Origin: Acidobacteriota bacterium
Lineage (GTDB): Bacteria > Acidobacteriota > Aminicenantia > Aminicenantales > Saccharicenantaceae
NCBI GenBank assembly: GCA_033549365.1
Contig: JAWSUF010000001.1
Coordinates: forward strand, 496,001-560,000
Length of the DNA: 64,000 nucleotides
Direction of reading: 5' to 3'
Below are positions 1-5,880 of the stretch, piece after piece; position 1 is the first letter of the stretch, and the number at the start of each line of letters is the position of its first letter. Position numbers and translations under genes: made by a program. Under the pieces are notes generated by a model. It was not told the origin of the DNA. It ran no database searches and saw only the letters and a program-made list of their open reading frames with translations.

Positions 1-1
1 T

Positions 2-31
2 GCCGAAAGACTGCGTAAAGTCGTGCGCTGA
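2..31 (+). CDS. Possible 3' end of an upstream gene (partial)
   Basis: The frame entering the window at base 2 reads ten codons (AERLRKVVR, then TGA at 29-31), followed by a 29-base gap to the next ATG at 61. This looks like the tail of a plus-strand gene that begins before the window and could be co-transcribed with the oxidoreductase. It is too short to recognise, and the frame could be chance. Confidence 0.25.
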   Translation, partial: AERLRKVVR

Positions 32-60
32 CCGCATCCGCCCGACCGAAAGGCAGAGAC

Positions 61-1455
61 ATGAGCGACAATCCGGCCTCCCGTCCCAAGTCCTTTAACC
101 GGAGAGATTTCCTCAAGGCCGGCGGAGCCGCCGGATTGGGTGCGGCCCTGGGCCATTTGGCCTTTCGCCATGCGGCGGCCCATCCGCCGCAAATCGGCGG
201 CATCGCCCCTGTCGATCATTTCGCCGTTCCTCCGATTCCCACGGTCCGCGTCGGCTTTGTCGGCGTCGGAATGCAGGGATCGGGGCATTTCCGGAATTTC
301 CTGCGTATCGAAGGCGTCGAGATCAAGGCCGTTTGCGACATGCGCCAAGAGCGGGTGGACTGGGCGAAAAGCCAGGCTGAAAAAGCCGGCCGGCCCATTC
401 CCGTCGGTTATGCCGACGGTCCGGAAGACTTCAAACGCATGTGCGATACGGAGGAACTCGACCTCGTCTACAATGCCACGCCCTGGGAATGGCATACGCC
501 TGTGTGCATCAAGGCCATGGAAACCGGTTCACACGCCGCGACCGAAATTCCCGGCGTCCTGACCCTGGACGATTGCTGGAAGCTTGTCGAAACGGCGGAA
601 AAACAGAAAAAACACTGCGTGATCATGGAAAACTGCAATTACGACAGGACCGAATTGATGCTTTTCAACATGGTCCGGCAGGGCCTCTTCGGCGAACTCC
701 TGCACGCCGAATGCGGCTATCTCCATGATCTGCGCGGCTACAAATTCGGAACCGCCTATTATCCCCATGATTGGCGGTTGCAGCATTCCATCAAGCGCAA
801 TGCGGATCTCTATCCCACCCACGGCCTGGGACCGGTCGCCCAGTGGATGGACATCACCCGGGGCAATGCCTTCGATTTTCTGGTGTCCTTCAGCAGCCCC
901 GCCCGCTGTCTTCACCTGGAAGCCGTCAAACGCCACGGCCCGGACCACCCTCTGGCCAAAACGGACTATGCTCTCGGCGACATCGTCAACACCATGATCA
1001 AAACCCGCAAAGGCCAGACCATCCTGGTCACCCATGACACCAATGCTCCCCGCCCCTACAGTCGAAAAATCCTGATCCAGGGCACCCAGGGCTTGGCCCG
1101 AAAATACCCTGAGGAAAAACTTTACCTGGAAGGAAAAAGCCCCTCTCACCGGTGGGAGGACCTCGCGAATTACCGTGATGAGTACGAACACCCTCTCATC
1201 AAATCGCTCAGCGAACAGGCCAAGGGCGCCGGCCACGGCGGCATGGATTTCATCGAGGATTACCGGCTCGTCCAGTGCCTTCGGGAAGGCCGTCCGACCG
1301 ACATGGACGTCTACGACGGCGTGACCGTCAGCGCCGTGATCGAACTCAGTGAACAATCCATCGCTTCCGGCAGCATGCCCGTCAAGTGTCCCGATTTCAC
1401 GCGTGGCCGCTGGAAAACCCGTCAACCCCTTCCGATCATCGGCGGGGAAGCCTGA
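61..1455 (+). CDS. Gfo/Idh/MocA family oxidoreductase with Tat signal
   Basis: A 464 aa protein. The N-terminus carries a twin-arginine signal (NRRDFLKAGGAAGLGAA, about residues 13-29), so it is probably exported folded with its cofactor. From about residue 62 a Rossmann fold begins with VRVGFVGVGMQGSG, followed by an NAD(P)-domain region with VYNATPWEWH and the conserved CNYDR stretch. The C-terminal half fits the GFO_IDH_MocA alpha/beta domain. Members oxidise or isomerise sugars or polyols using NAD(P). The substrate cannot be read from sequence. Exported members are common in Planctomycetes, Bacteroidetes and Acidobacteria-like bacteria. It has no relation to the tRNA and element that follow. 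Confidence 0.9.
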   Translation: MSDNPASRPKSFNRRDFLKAGGAAGLGAALGHLAFRHAAAHPPQIGGIAPVDHFAVPPIPTVRVGFVGVGMQGSGHFRNFLRIEGVEIKAVCDMRQERVDWAKSQAEKAGRPIPVGYADGPEDFKRMCDTEELDLVYNATPWEWHTPVCIKAMETGSHAATEIPGVLTLDDCWKLVETAEKQKKHCVIMENCNYDRTELMLFNMVRQGLFGELLHAECGYLHDLRGYKFGTAYYPHDWRLQHSIKRNADLYPTHGLGPVAQWMDITRGNAFDFLVSFSSPARCLHLEAVKRHGPDHPLAKTDYALGDIVNTMIKTRKGQTILVTHDTNAPRPYSRKILIQGTQGLARKYPEEKLYLEGKSPSHRWEDLANYRDEYEHPLIKSLSEQAKGAGHGGMDFIEDYRLVQCLREGRPTDMDVYDGVTVSAVIELSEQSIASGSMPVKCPDFTRGRWKTRQPLPIIGGEA

Positions 1456-1497
1456 GGCCGCCCTTCCGAGTCGTTCTGAAAAACGGGAAAAAAGAAG

Positions 1498-1571
1498 CGC
1501 GCCCGGCAGGATTCGAACCTGCGACCGTTGGATTCGAAGTCCAGCGCTCTATCCAGCTGAGCTACGGGCGC
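1498..1571 (-). tRNA. tRNA-Arg (anticodon TCG)
   Basis: The minus strand folds as a full cloverleaf. The acceptor stem is GCGCCCG (1571-1565) with CGGGCGC (1505-1499). The D arm is GCTC/GAGC. The anticodon loop CTTCGAA has anticodon TCG at 1537-1535. The T arm is GCAGG-TTCGAAT-CCTGC. The top pair of the anticodon stem is a C-A mismatch. CCA is not encoded; the discriminator is G (1498). This is the attachment gene of the element on its right. Bases 1530-1571 are duplicated at 15162-15203, so the present 5' half came with the element while the 3' half (1498-1529) is original. A TAGAAT -10-like hexamer lies 9 bases upstream, overlapping the end of the integrase gene. Confidence 0.96.
1530..1571 (-). 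repeat. att direct repeat next to the integrase
   Basis: These 42 bases are identical to 15162-15203. Identity stops at both sides (T versus G on the left, A versus G on the right). The repeat covers the tRNA from its 5' end through the anticodon loop and most of the 3' anticodon stem. Strand exchange therefore took place somewhere in the 5' half of the tRNA, probably at the anticodon stem-loop. Confidence 0.93.
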
Positions 1572-1583
1572 ACGCTGTTGATT

Positions 1584-2714
1584 CTAATGAGTTTGAGTGG
1601 CCTTTTCGGGCTCATCAAAAAAGCCTGTTTTTTCACCACTGGCGACATTTTGACGACATTGAAACAGGTTTTCCGTCACCCGCTCGATCGCCGTCCGTTT
1701 GTCGGTGTCCGTCGGATGAACATAACGCATGGTCATTTGAACCGAGGCGTGCCCCAAGATCTTTGAGGTCGTCACGAGGTCCGTCACCTTCACCAAACGA
1801 TAGGCGGCCAAGTGCCGGAGGTCATGGAAACGGAGCCCCGCGATTCCCGCAGCCCGGAGCGCCGTCGAAAAGGATCGCTTGATCTCCGTGATGTTCTTCC
1901 CGGTCTCGAAATTCATGAAGACATAATCACTTTTTCTTTCTAAAGAGTCAAGCTCCGCAATCAGCCGGCCGTCGATGGGAATAACGCGCTCACGCTTTGT
2001 CTTGGAGTTCTCGGCCGGGACCCGGATCGTGCCCAAACGGAGATTCATGTCCTCCCACCTCATCTTGAGAATTTCCGATTTTCTCATCCCGGTGGTGATC
2101 GCCAACATCAAAATCGGCCTGAGGTGCGGCGCAGCTGCGTCCAACAGCCGGATCAAGTCTTGGTCCGAGAGATTCAGTTTGAGAATGAGCTTCTCGCGAC
2201 TGTTGTTTTCCTCGAGCTTTTTAACCCGCCGGCCGCGGATCGGGTTCGAGGCAATAAGTCCGTCATACTCCGCGGCATAGAGGACCGATTTCAAAAGCGA
2301 AATCTCTCGGTTGATGCTGGCCGGGCTGAGGCCCGCCTCTCTCCGCGACGTGATGTATTTCCGCACGGCGCCGGGCGTGATGTCGCCCAGGGCAAAGTTC
2401 TTAAAGGCACGGTTGAGATGCTTCAGTGAAATTTCATTCCGCGGGGCGGATCTCTTCTCTTTCCACTCTGCCGAATCGAGAAGAGCTCGAGCGTAGGCTC
2501 CGAACGCGTCTCCGGTCGGCTTCGGATCTATCAATTCGCCGAGCTTCCCGCCCCTGGCTGCAATCCGGAGCTTGGCCAGGAAGGCGCGCGCCTCTTCTTT
2601 CGTCCGGCCGGCGTAGCGCCGGACCCGGCGATAATTCAGGGTGATGTCCGAGAGATAGTGGCTCGGCTTCCCCTGTATCCCGGGAACGAAGATAAGGTTC
2701 TTTTCCGGCTTCAT
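1584..2714 (-). CDS. int: Tyrosine recombinase / integrase
   Basis: A 376 aa site-specific recombinase that would integrate and excise the element at tRNA-Arg. The N-terminal half is an arm/SAM-like DNA-binding region (core-binding domain about residues 75-160). The catalytic domain shows the Arg of TTGMRKSEIL, the HDLRH box (FHDLRHLAA) and the GHASVQMTMRYVH block with the nucleophilic Tyr. All catalytic residues are present. The ATG at 2714 is preferred because GGGGG lies six bases upstream; an in-frame TTG at 2735 lacks such a site. The gene ends 12 bases before the tRNA 5' end and runs in the same direction, so read-through could transcribe the tRNA. Confidence 0.95.
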   Translation of the reverse strand: MKPEKNLIFVPGIQGKPSHYLSDITLNYRRVRRYAGRTKEEARAFLAKLRIAARGGKLGELIDPKPTGDAFGAYARALLDSAEWKEKRSAPRNEISLKHLNRAFKNFALGDITPGAVRKYITSRREAGLSPASINREISLLKSVLYAAEYDGLIASNPIRGRRVKKLEENNSREKLILKLNLSDQDLIRLLDAAAPHLRPILMLAITTGMRKSEILKMRWEDMNLRLGTIRVPAENSKTKRERVIPIDGRLIAELDSLERKSDYVFMNFETGKNITEIKRSFSTALRAAGIAGLRFHDLRHLAAYRLVKVTDLVTTSKILGHASVQMTMRYVHPTDTDKRTAIERVTENLFQCRQNVASGEKTGFFDEPEKATQTH

Positions 2715-2826
2715 GGCGTCCCCCTTTTTTCTCAACTCGACCTCCGGGCCTCACAATGCGTCGGGAATGCACGCGATCGCATTGGGGCCGCGATTCCGGC
2801 CCAATCCATACCGGAGGCAGCATTTT

Positions 2827-3060
2827 TCAATTTACCCCCCCTGTTCCTGCATGAACTTCGCGCGGAACATTGGCATTTCTGGAGCCCGCCACGCCCCCAA
2901 ATTCCCGGGCCCGGAGAAAGCCCTTGATTTTCTGAACTTCAAACCGCCGACACCCAGGGAGCTGGATAAACGGGATCTTCCGCTGGGCGCACCACTTGTC
3001 GATGCACTTCGTGGACACCCGGAGAAGATCCGCGAGTTCTTTTTTTGTCAGAAGGGTCAT
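2827..3060 (-). CDS. Excisionase-family HTH protein
   Basis: A 77 aa protein. Residues 3-50 form a MerR/excisionase-like winged helix (LTKKELADLLRVSTKCID, then PFIQLPGCRRFEV, then a KIKGFL helix), the HTH_17 pattern. Such proteins bind DNA as recombination directionality factors or small regulators. It lies directly upstream of int and overlaps the preceding protease gene by 4 bp (ATGA), so it is translationally coupled. Of the four similar proteins in the element this one is best placed to be the excisionase (inference from position). Confidence 0.8.
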   Translation of the reverse strand: MTLLTKKELADLLRVSTKCIDKWCAQRKIPFIQLPGCRRFEVQKIKGFLRAREFGGVAGSRNANVPREVHAGTGGVN

Positions 3061-3539
3061 TGCCGGCCTGCCGCCTGAGCTCTCGAGTTCTCCCGTCGCC
3101 AGCTGAACAGCTCTTGAAGCGCCCAGACGTCGGCGTTTTTCTCTGACTCCCTGATCGGTGCCTGCAGATCCTTTCCATCGAGAGACAGCAACAGCAGGGC
3201 AACCGGGGTGCCGCGAACCTCCATGTGCCCGATCTCGTGGAAAAGCGCGAAGTAATAAACCTCATCCGGAAAAATGCGACACCCCAGCCTCTTGGTGAGA
3301 TATTCGGCGGCAGCTGCCGTGTCAACATTGGGGTTGAAGTGAAGCCGCGGTCTGATAGCCCCGAGCGGTTGGCTCACCCGTGCATAGGCGCCGTCTTTCC
3401 AAGATTCCTCTTCCTGCCAGTCGGGATGCGTGGTTGCGACACGCGGATCCCGGGTGCTGATTTCATCGACCCCATACCTGGCGGCTTCGGCCTTGGCAAA
3501 TTCGAGGAATACCTCGAATCCATTCTTTGAAGCGTTCAT
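3057..3539 (-). CDS. HExxH metallopeptidase-like protein (ImmA/IrrE-like)
   Basis: A 160 aa protein. A zinc-peptidase motif HEIGH appears in YFALFHEIGHMEV (about residue 95), with a downstream ESEKNADVWA stretch that supplies the third-ligand Glu and the E/A pattern typical of ImmA/IrrE-type phage proteases. ImmA-like proteins cleave phage or ICE repressors to induce excision. It sits in the regulatory/integration module between two small HTH genes, which fits an anti-repressor role. Family assignment rests on the motif and context; overall similarity was not testable. Confidence 0.7.
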   Translation of the reverse strand: MNASKNGFEVFLEFAKAEAARYGVDEISTRDPRVATTHPDWQEEESWKDGAYARVSQPLGAIRPRLHFNPNVDTAAAAEYLTKRLGCRIFPDEVYYFALFHEIGHMEVRGTPVALLLLSLDGKDLQAPIRESEKNADVWALQELFSWRRENSRAQAAGRQ

Positions 3540-3542
3540 GAA

Positions 3543-3710
3543 TCACCCCTTGTTAATGAATTTTCGAAGATCCCGCTCGCGGATCCTCCAAAGTCTGCCC
3601 CCCCCGAGCTTGTGGGCCCGGAGCTTCCCGGAGTCGATCCAACGAATCACCGTGCTCCGGTCAACCTTGAGCAGACTGCAGACGTCTTTGATTTTCAAAT
3701 ATGTGTCCAT
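3543..3710 (-). CDS. Small excisionase-like HTH protein (55 aa)
   Basis: A 55 aa ORF beginning MDTYLKIKDVCSLLKVDRST and ending with RDLRKFINKG. The pattern is a helix-turn-helix (VCSLLKVDRSTVIRWI), a wing (KLRAHKLGGGRLWRI) and a terminal helix, the compact HTH_17 fold of excisionase-family proteins. GGGAGGG lies seven bases upstream of the ATG. It is in the same leftward operon as the ImmA-like protein (3 bases away) and the integrase. Confidence 0.82.
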   Translation of the reverse strand: MDTYLKIKDVCSLLKVDRSTVIRWIDSGKLRAHKLGGGRLWRIRERDLRKFINKG

Positions 3711-3755
3711 AACAATTCCCTCCCGGCTGACGATTCATTTAAGAAAAACGGCATT

Positions 3756-4031
3756 TCAGGAAATCTCCACAAAATCGAATTTCTTCTCGCCCGGCGTTCG
3801 GCTCACTATGCCCTTCGTGAAGATGCGGCCAGGCAACCGGTAATTATGGCATAGTTGGCGATCCCGATCCGCGATGGGGCCCTCGACCACCCGGATCATC
3901 AACACCTCGTCGCCCTTGTTTTGGGAGTTGCGGATTCTCTCCAGGTGAAACGGACATGTCGGGTCATTGAGCTCAATGATCCGATACATCCCCAGCGGTG
4001 AGTCTAACCACGCCCGAACGGACTTGATCAT
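3756..4031 (-). CDS. Unrecognised protein, first gene of integration operon
   Basis: A 91 aa protein that I do not recognise. It begins MIKSVRAWLDSPLGMYRI and contains CPFHLERIRNSQNKGDEV and a C-terminal RTPGEKKFDFVEIS. The start at 4031 is chosen because GCGGAG precedes it at five bases. An alternative ATG at 4070 would give a nearly leaderless mRNA from the promoter at 4082-4109. It is the first gene behind a strong sigma70-type promoter and precedes the small HTH, ImmA-like, HTH and integrase genes, so it probably belongs to the excision/integration control module. Confidence 0.6.
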   Translation of the reverse strand: MIKSVRAWLDSPLGMYRIIELNDPTCPFHLERIRNSQNKGDEVLMIRVVEGPIADRDRQLCHNYRLPGRIFTKGIVSRTPGEKKFDFVEIS

Positions 4032-4081
4032 ACGGCTCCGCGGGCGTTCGTTATTGTCTTTTTTATGCATCACTATACTAC

Positions 4082-4109
4082 ATAATACAACATAAAACGA
4101 CATTGTCAA
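4082..4109 (-). promoter_or_regulatory. Strong sigma70-type promoter of the integration operon
   Basis: On the minus strand a perfect TTGACA (4109-4104), a 16-base spacer and TATTAT (4087-4082) point at the 4031/4070 starts. The stretch is AT-rich and contains a direct repeat (ACATAA twice, four bases apart) over the -10, which could be an operator. It is back to back with the plus-strand HTH gene at 4157, for which a lone TATAAT at 4119-4124 is seen. Confidence 0.75.
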
Positions 4110-4156
4110 GACCCCGGCTATAATTTTTTCCGGCTTCATGGTATTATCCCCGCCAG

Positions 4157-4330
4157 ATGGATACGGGATATTTTACAAAGCGGGAGATCGCCGAGTATTT
4201 AAAGATCAGCCTGGCGACCCTTGAGCGCCTCATGAAAGAGGGCCTTCCCCACATTAAACTCAGCCGGCGCGTCCTATTCCGTAAGGCCGACGTGGATGCC
4301 TGGCTGGAATCGAAAATCATTTCCCGGTAG
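4157..4330 (+). CDS. Divergent excisionase-like HTH protein (57 aa)
   Basis: A 57 aa ORF beginning MDTGYFTKREIAEYLKIS and ending VDAWLESKIISR. It has the HTH_17 pattern: FTKREIAEYLKISLATLERL helix pair, then the HIKLSRRVLFRKADVDAWL wing and helix. It is the only plus-strand gene in the left two-thirds of the element and is divergent from the integration operon. This is the layout of a regulator acting on the shared 4031-4157 intergenic region. No strong ribosome-binding site is visible. Confidence 0.78.
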   Translation: MDTGYFTKREIAEYLKISLATLERLMKEGLPHIKLSRRVLFRKADVDAWLESKIISR

Positions 4331-4356
4331 CCGCCCCCGCTGGCTCTCATTTTGGT

Positions 4357-4620
4357 TTAGAGCATTGAGCGTTCTTCGTGAGCCGACGGTTCAATTCTCT
4401 GGGCCTTGACAACGGCCTTCTCCAGCATCGGGAGGAGCTCCTCGATAATTTCGGGCCTCAGGCAAAGACCCTTCTTTGTCGGCACCGGATCTTTCCCTCC
4501 TTCATTGAGAAGCCAGAGCCTGATGTCGACATAGGTGTTTCCTTTGAACCGCGAGATTCCGACCCTGACAATCTCCGCGGAATTCTTTTCAACGGAACCG
4601 ATCAAGTCACGAGCGTCCAT
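4357..4620 (-). CDS. PC4/p15-like single-stranded DNA-binding protein
   Basis: An 87 aa protein. The central pattern (about residues 15-70: EIVRVGISRFKGNTYVDIRL, WLLNE, PTKKGLCLRPE, then a helix ELLPMLEKAV) matches the transcriptional coactivator PC4/p15 (YdbC-type) fold. That fold forms a dimer that binds single-stranded DNA. The ATG at 4620 has GAGGAG upstream. It is the last gene of the long leftward structural operon. In phages and mobile elements such proteins can act in replication, recombination or late transcription; which applies here is open. Confidence 0.75.
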   Translation of the reverse strand: MDARDLIGSVEKNSAEIVRVGISRFKGNTYVDIRLWLLNEGGKDPVPTKKGLCLRPEIIEELLPMLEKAVVKAQRIEPSAHEERSML

Positions 4621-4624
4621 GATC

Positions 4625-4864
4625 TTAGGTCTCCTCTCGCCCCAGCCGGGCTTTCTGCTGCAGCCGATCCAGGCGTTCGATAACATCATCGAGTAGGCCG
4701 GCCGCGTCTTTTCGCGTCACGGTGTTCCGCACGGTGAAAAGCAGGCTCACGATTCCGCGCTCAATCTCCTTCAGCTCACCTTCGAGCCGCTTCTCCTTAT
4801 CGATGCGCTCCAGGCGTTCGAAGGTGGCGTCCAGCTCCTCCCGCCAGGTTTCCTTAATTTTCAT
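4625..4864 (-). CDS. Small charged coiled-coil protein
   Basis: A 79 aa, highly charged protein rich in Glu, Arg and Lys with heptad-like leucine spacing (ATFERLERIDKEKRLEGELK and VIERLDRLQQKARL), predicted to be mostly helical. GGAGG eight bases upstream supports the ATG at 4864; an ATG at 4885 is possible. It lies between the gp10-like and PC4-like genes in the same operon. Function unknown. Confidence 0.6.
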   Translation of the reverse strand: MKIKETWREELDATFERLERIDKEKRLEGELKEIERGIVSLLFTVRNTVTRKDAAGLLDDVIERLDRLQQKARLGREET

Positions 4865-4891
4865 TCTTCTCGCCTCCGTAGTCATCTTCGG

Positions 4892-5362
4892 TTAAATGAT
4901 GTCCTTGAGTATCTTCTTGATTCGCTCAAAGAACGGCCCCGCATGTTTCTCGAAGGCCGGAAACAGCCACGGCCGAGCCGGAAGCCCGCCGCGTTTCAGG
5001 ATGTTCTTTGCGATCGCGAATTCCGCCCCCTCCATGCCGTGCCACCGCGCCCAGTGCTCCAGGGCGTCCGGCGGCGGCATCTTTGTCGTGTGTTTCGTAC
5101 CAAACTCAACCCACTTCCCATGAGGCGCCGTCGTGCCGACCTCGGCTTCCATTTTATCGGTTGAAAATTCTACAATGGTCTTCTTTCTCAGCTCCCCCGT
5201 ATCGATGGCCTTGACTTCATCGAGATTGCGCTTTGCCTCCGCCTGAATGTCAAGAGCGGTGGCCGCGATTTCACCCGCAACTTGTTTTCGGACCTCTTTT
5301 GACATCTTCTTCAGGGCCTTCCGGATCTCATCCTCGCCCTTGATGGTGACAGTGACCTTCAC
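4892..5362 (-). CDS. HK97 gp10-like phage morphogenesis protein
   Basis: A 156 aa protein with the HK97-gp10/tail-completion pattern: a helical N-terminus (EIRKALKKMSKEVRKQVAGE), DTGELRKK, then VGTTAPHGKWVEFGT and the C-terminal RPWLFPAFEKH. Family members join head and tail or complete the tail. The GTG start overlaps the upstream stop (GTGA). In canonical phages this gene lies before the tape measure; here it comes after it, so the order is rearranged. Confidence 0.85.
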   Translation of the reverse strand: MKVTVTIKGEDEIRKALKKMSKEVRKQVAGEIAATALDIQAEAKRNLDEVKAIDTGELRKKTIVEFSTDKMEAEVGTTAPHGKWVEFGTKHTTKMPPPDALEHWARWHGMEGAEFAIAKNILKRGGLPARPWLFPAFEKHAGPFFERIKKILKDII

Positions 5363-5880
5363 GATGCCCGCTCCCCCGCCCTTGCCCGGGCGGTCACTTC
5401 GCGACTGAATTCAACAGCCCGCTTCTCCCATGCGTTCTTTTCTTCGACCGTATAGGGAGGGCGGAATAACTCGTAGTCGGCCAGGTGCCTGCATTCATGC
5501 GCAACCGTCGGAATGATTTCCTTGAAGGGCATGGAAGACAAGAGAAGGATTTTCCCTTTGAGAAATGATTTCGTTCCCACCTGGCCCCAAAAGCCGGACT
5601 CATCCTTGTGATATCGCAGCTCCGGCAAATCTCCCCCTCGGCCGGAGAGGCTTCGAAGGGCTGTGAGCGTCTGAACAAAAAGCCGGTCCACTTCTGCCTC
5701 TGCCTTGGTTGCTTCGCGGATCCACTGAATCTGGATGTCGCGCGGGAGGTCTGGCAGAAGCTGCCGGCTCAATTCAACGCCCCGGGCCGCCTCCCAGTGC
5801 CGACCAAAGTCCACAAGGTTGTCTTCTATCATTCGGTAGAAGAAGGCCCCGCTCTTCTCGGCTTGCCCGACCGGCATCAT
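5359..5880 (-). CDS. Zincin-like phage protein with HECRH motif
   Basis: A 173 aa protein. VAHECRHLADYE carries an HExxH zinc-binding motif, and the surrounding region resembles small zincin metallopeptidases of phages. The N-terminal 80 residues are helical (LPRDIQIQWIREATKAEAEV). Start and stop overlap the tape-measure and gp10-like genes by 4 bp each. Target unknown; it could process a structural protein or act on the cell wall. It is the second HExxH protein in the element. Confidence 0.65.
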   Translation of the reverse strand: MMPVGQAEKSGAFFYRMIEDNLVDFGRHWEAARGVELSRQLLPDLPRDIQIQWIREATKAEAEVDRLFVQTLTALRSLSGRGGDLPELRYHKDESGFWGQVGTKSFLKGKILLLSSMPFKEIIPTVAHECRHLADYELFRPPYTVEEKNAWEKRAVEFSREVTARARAGERAS

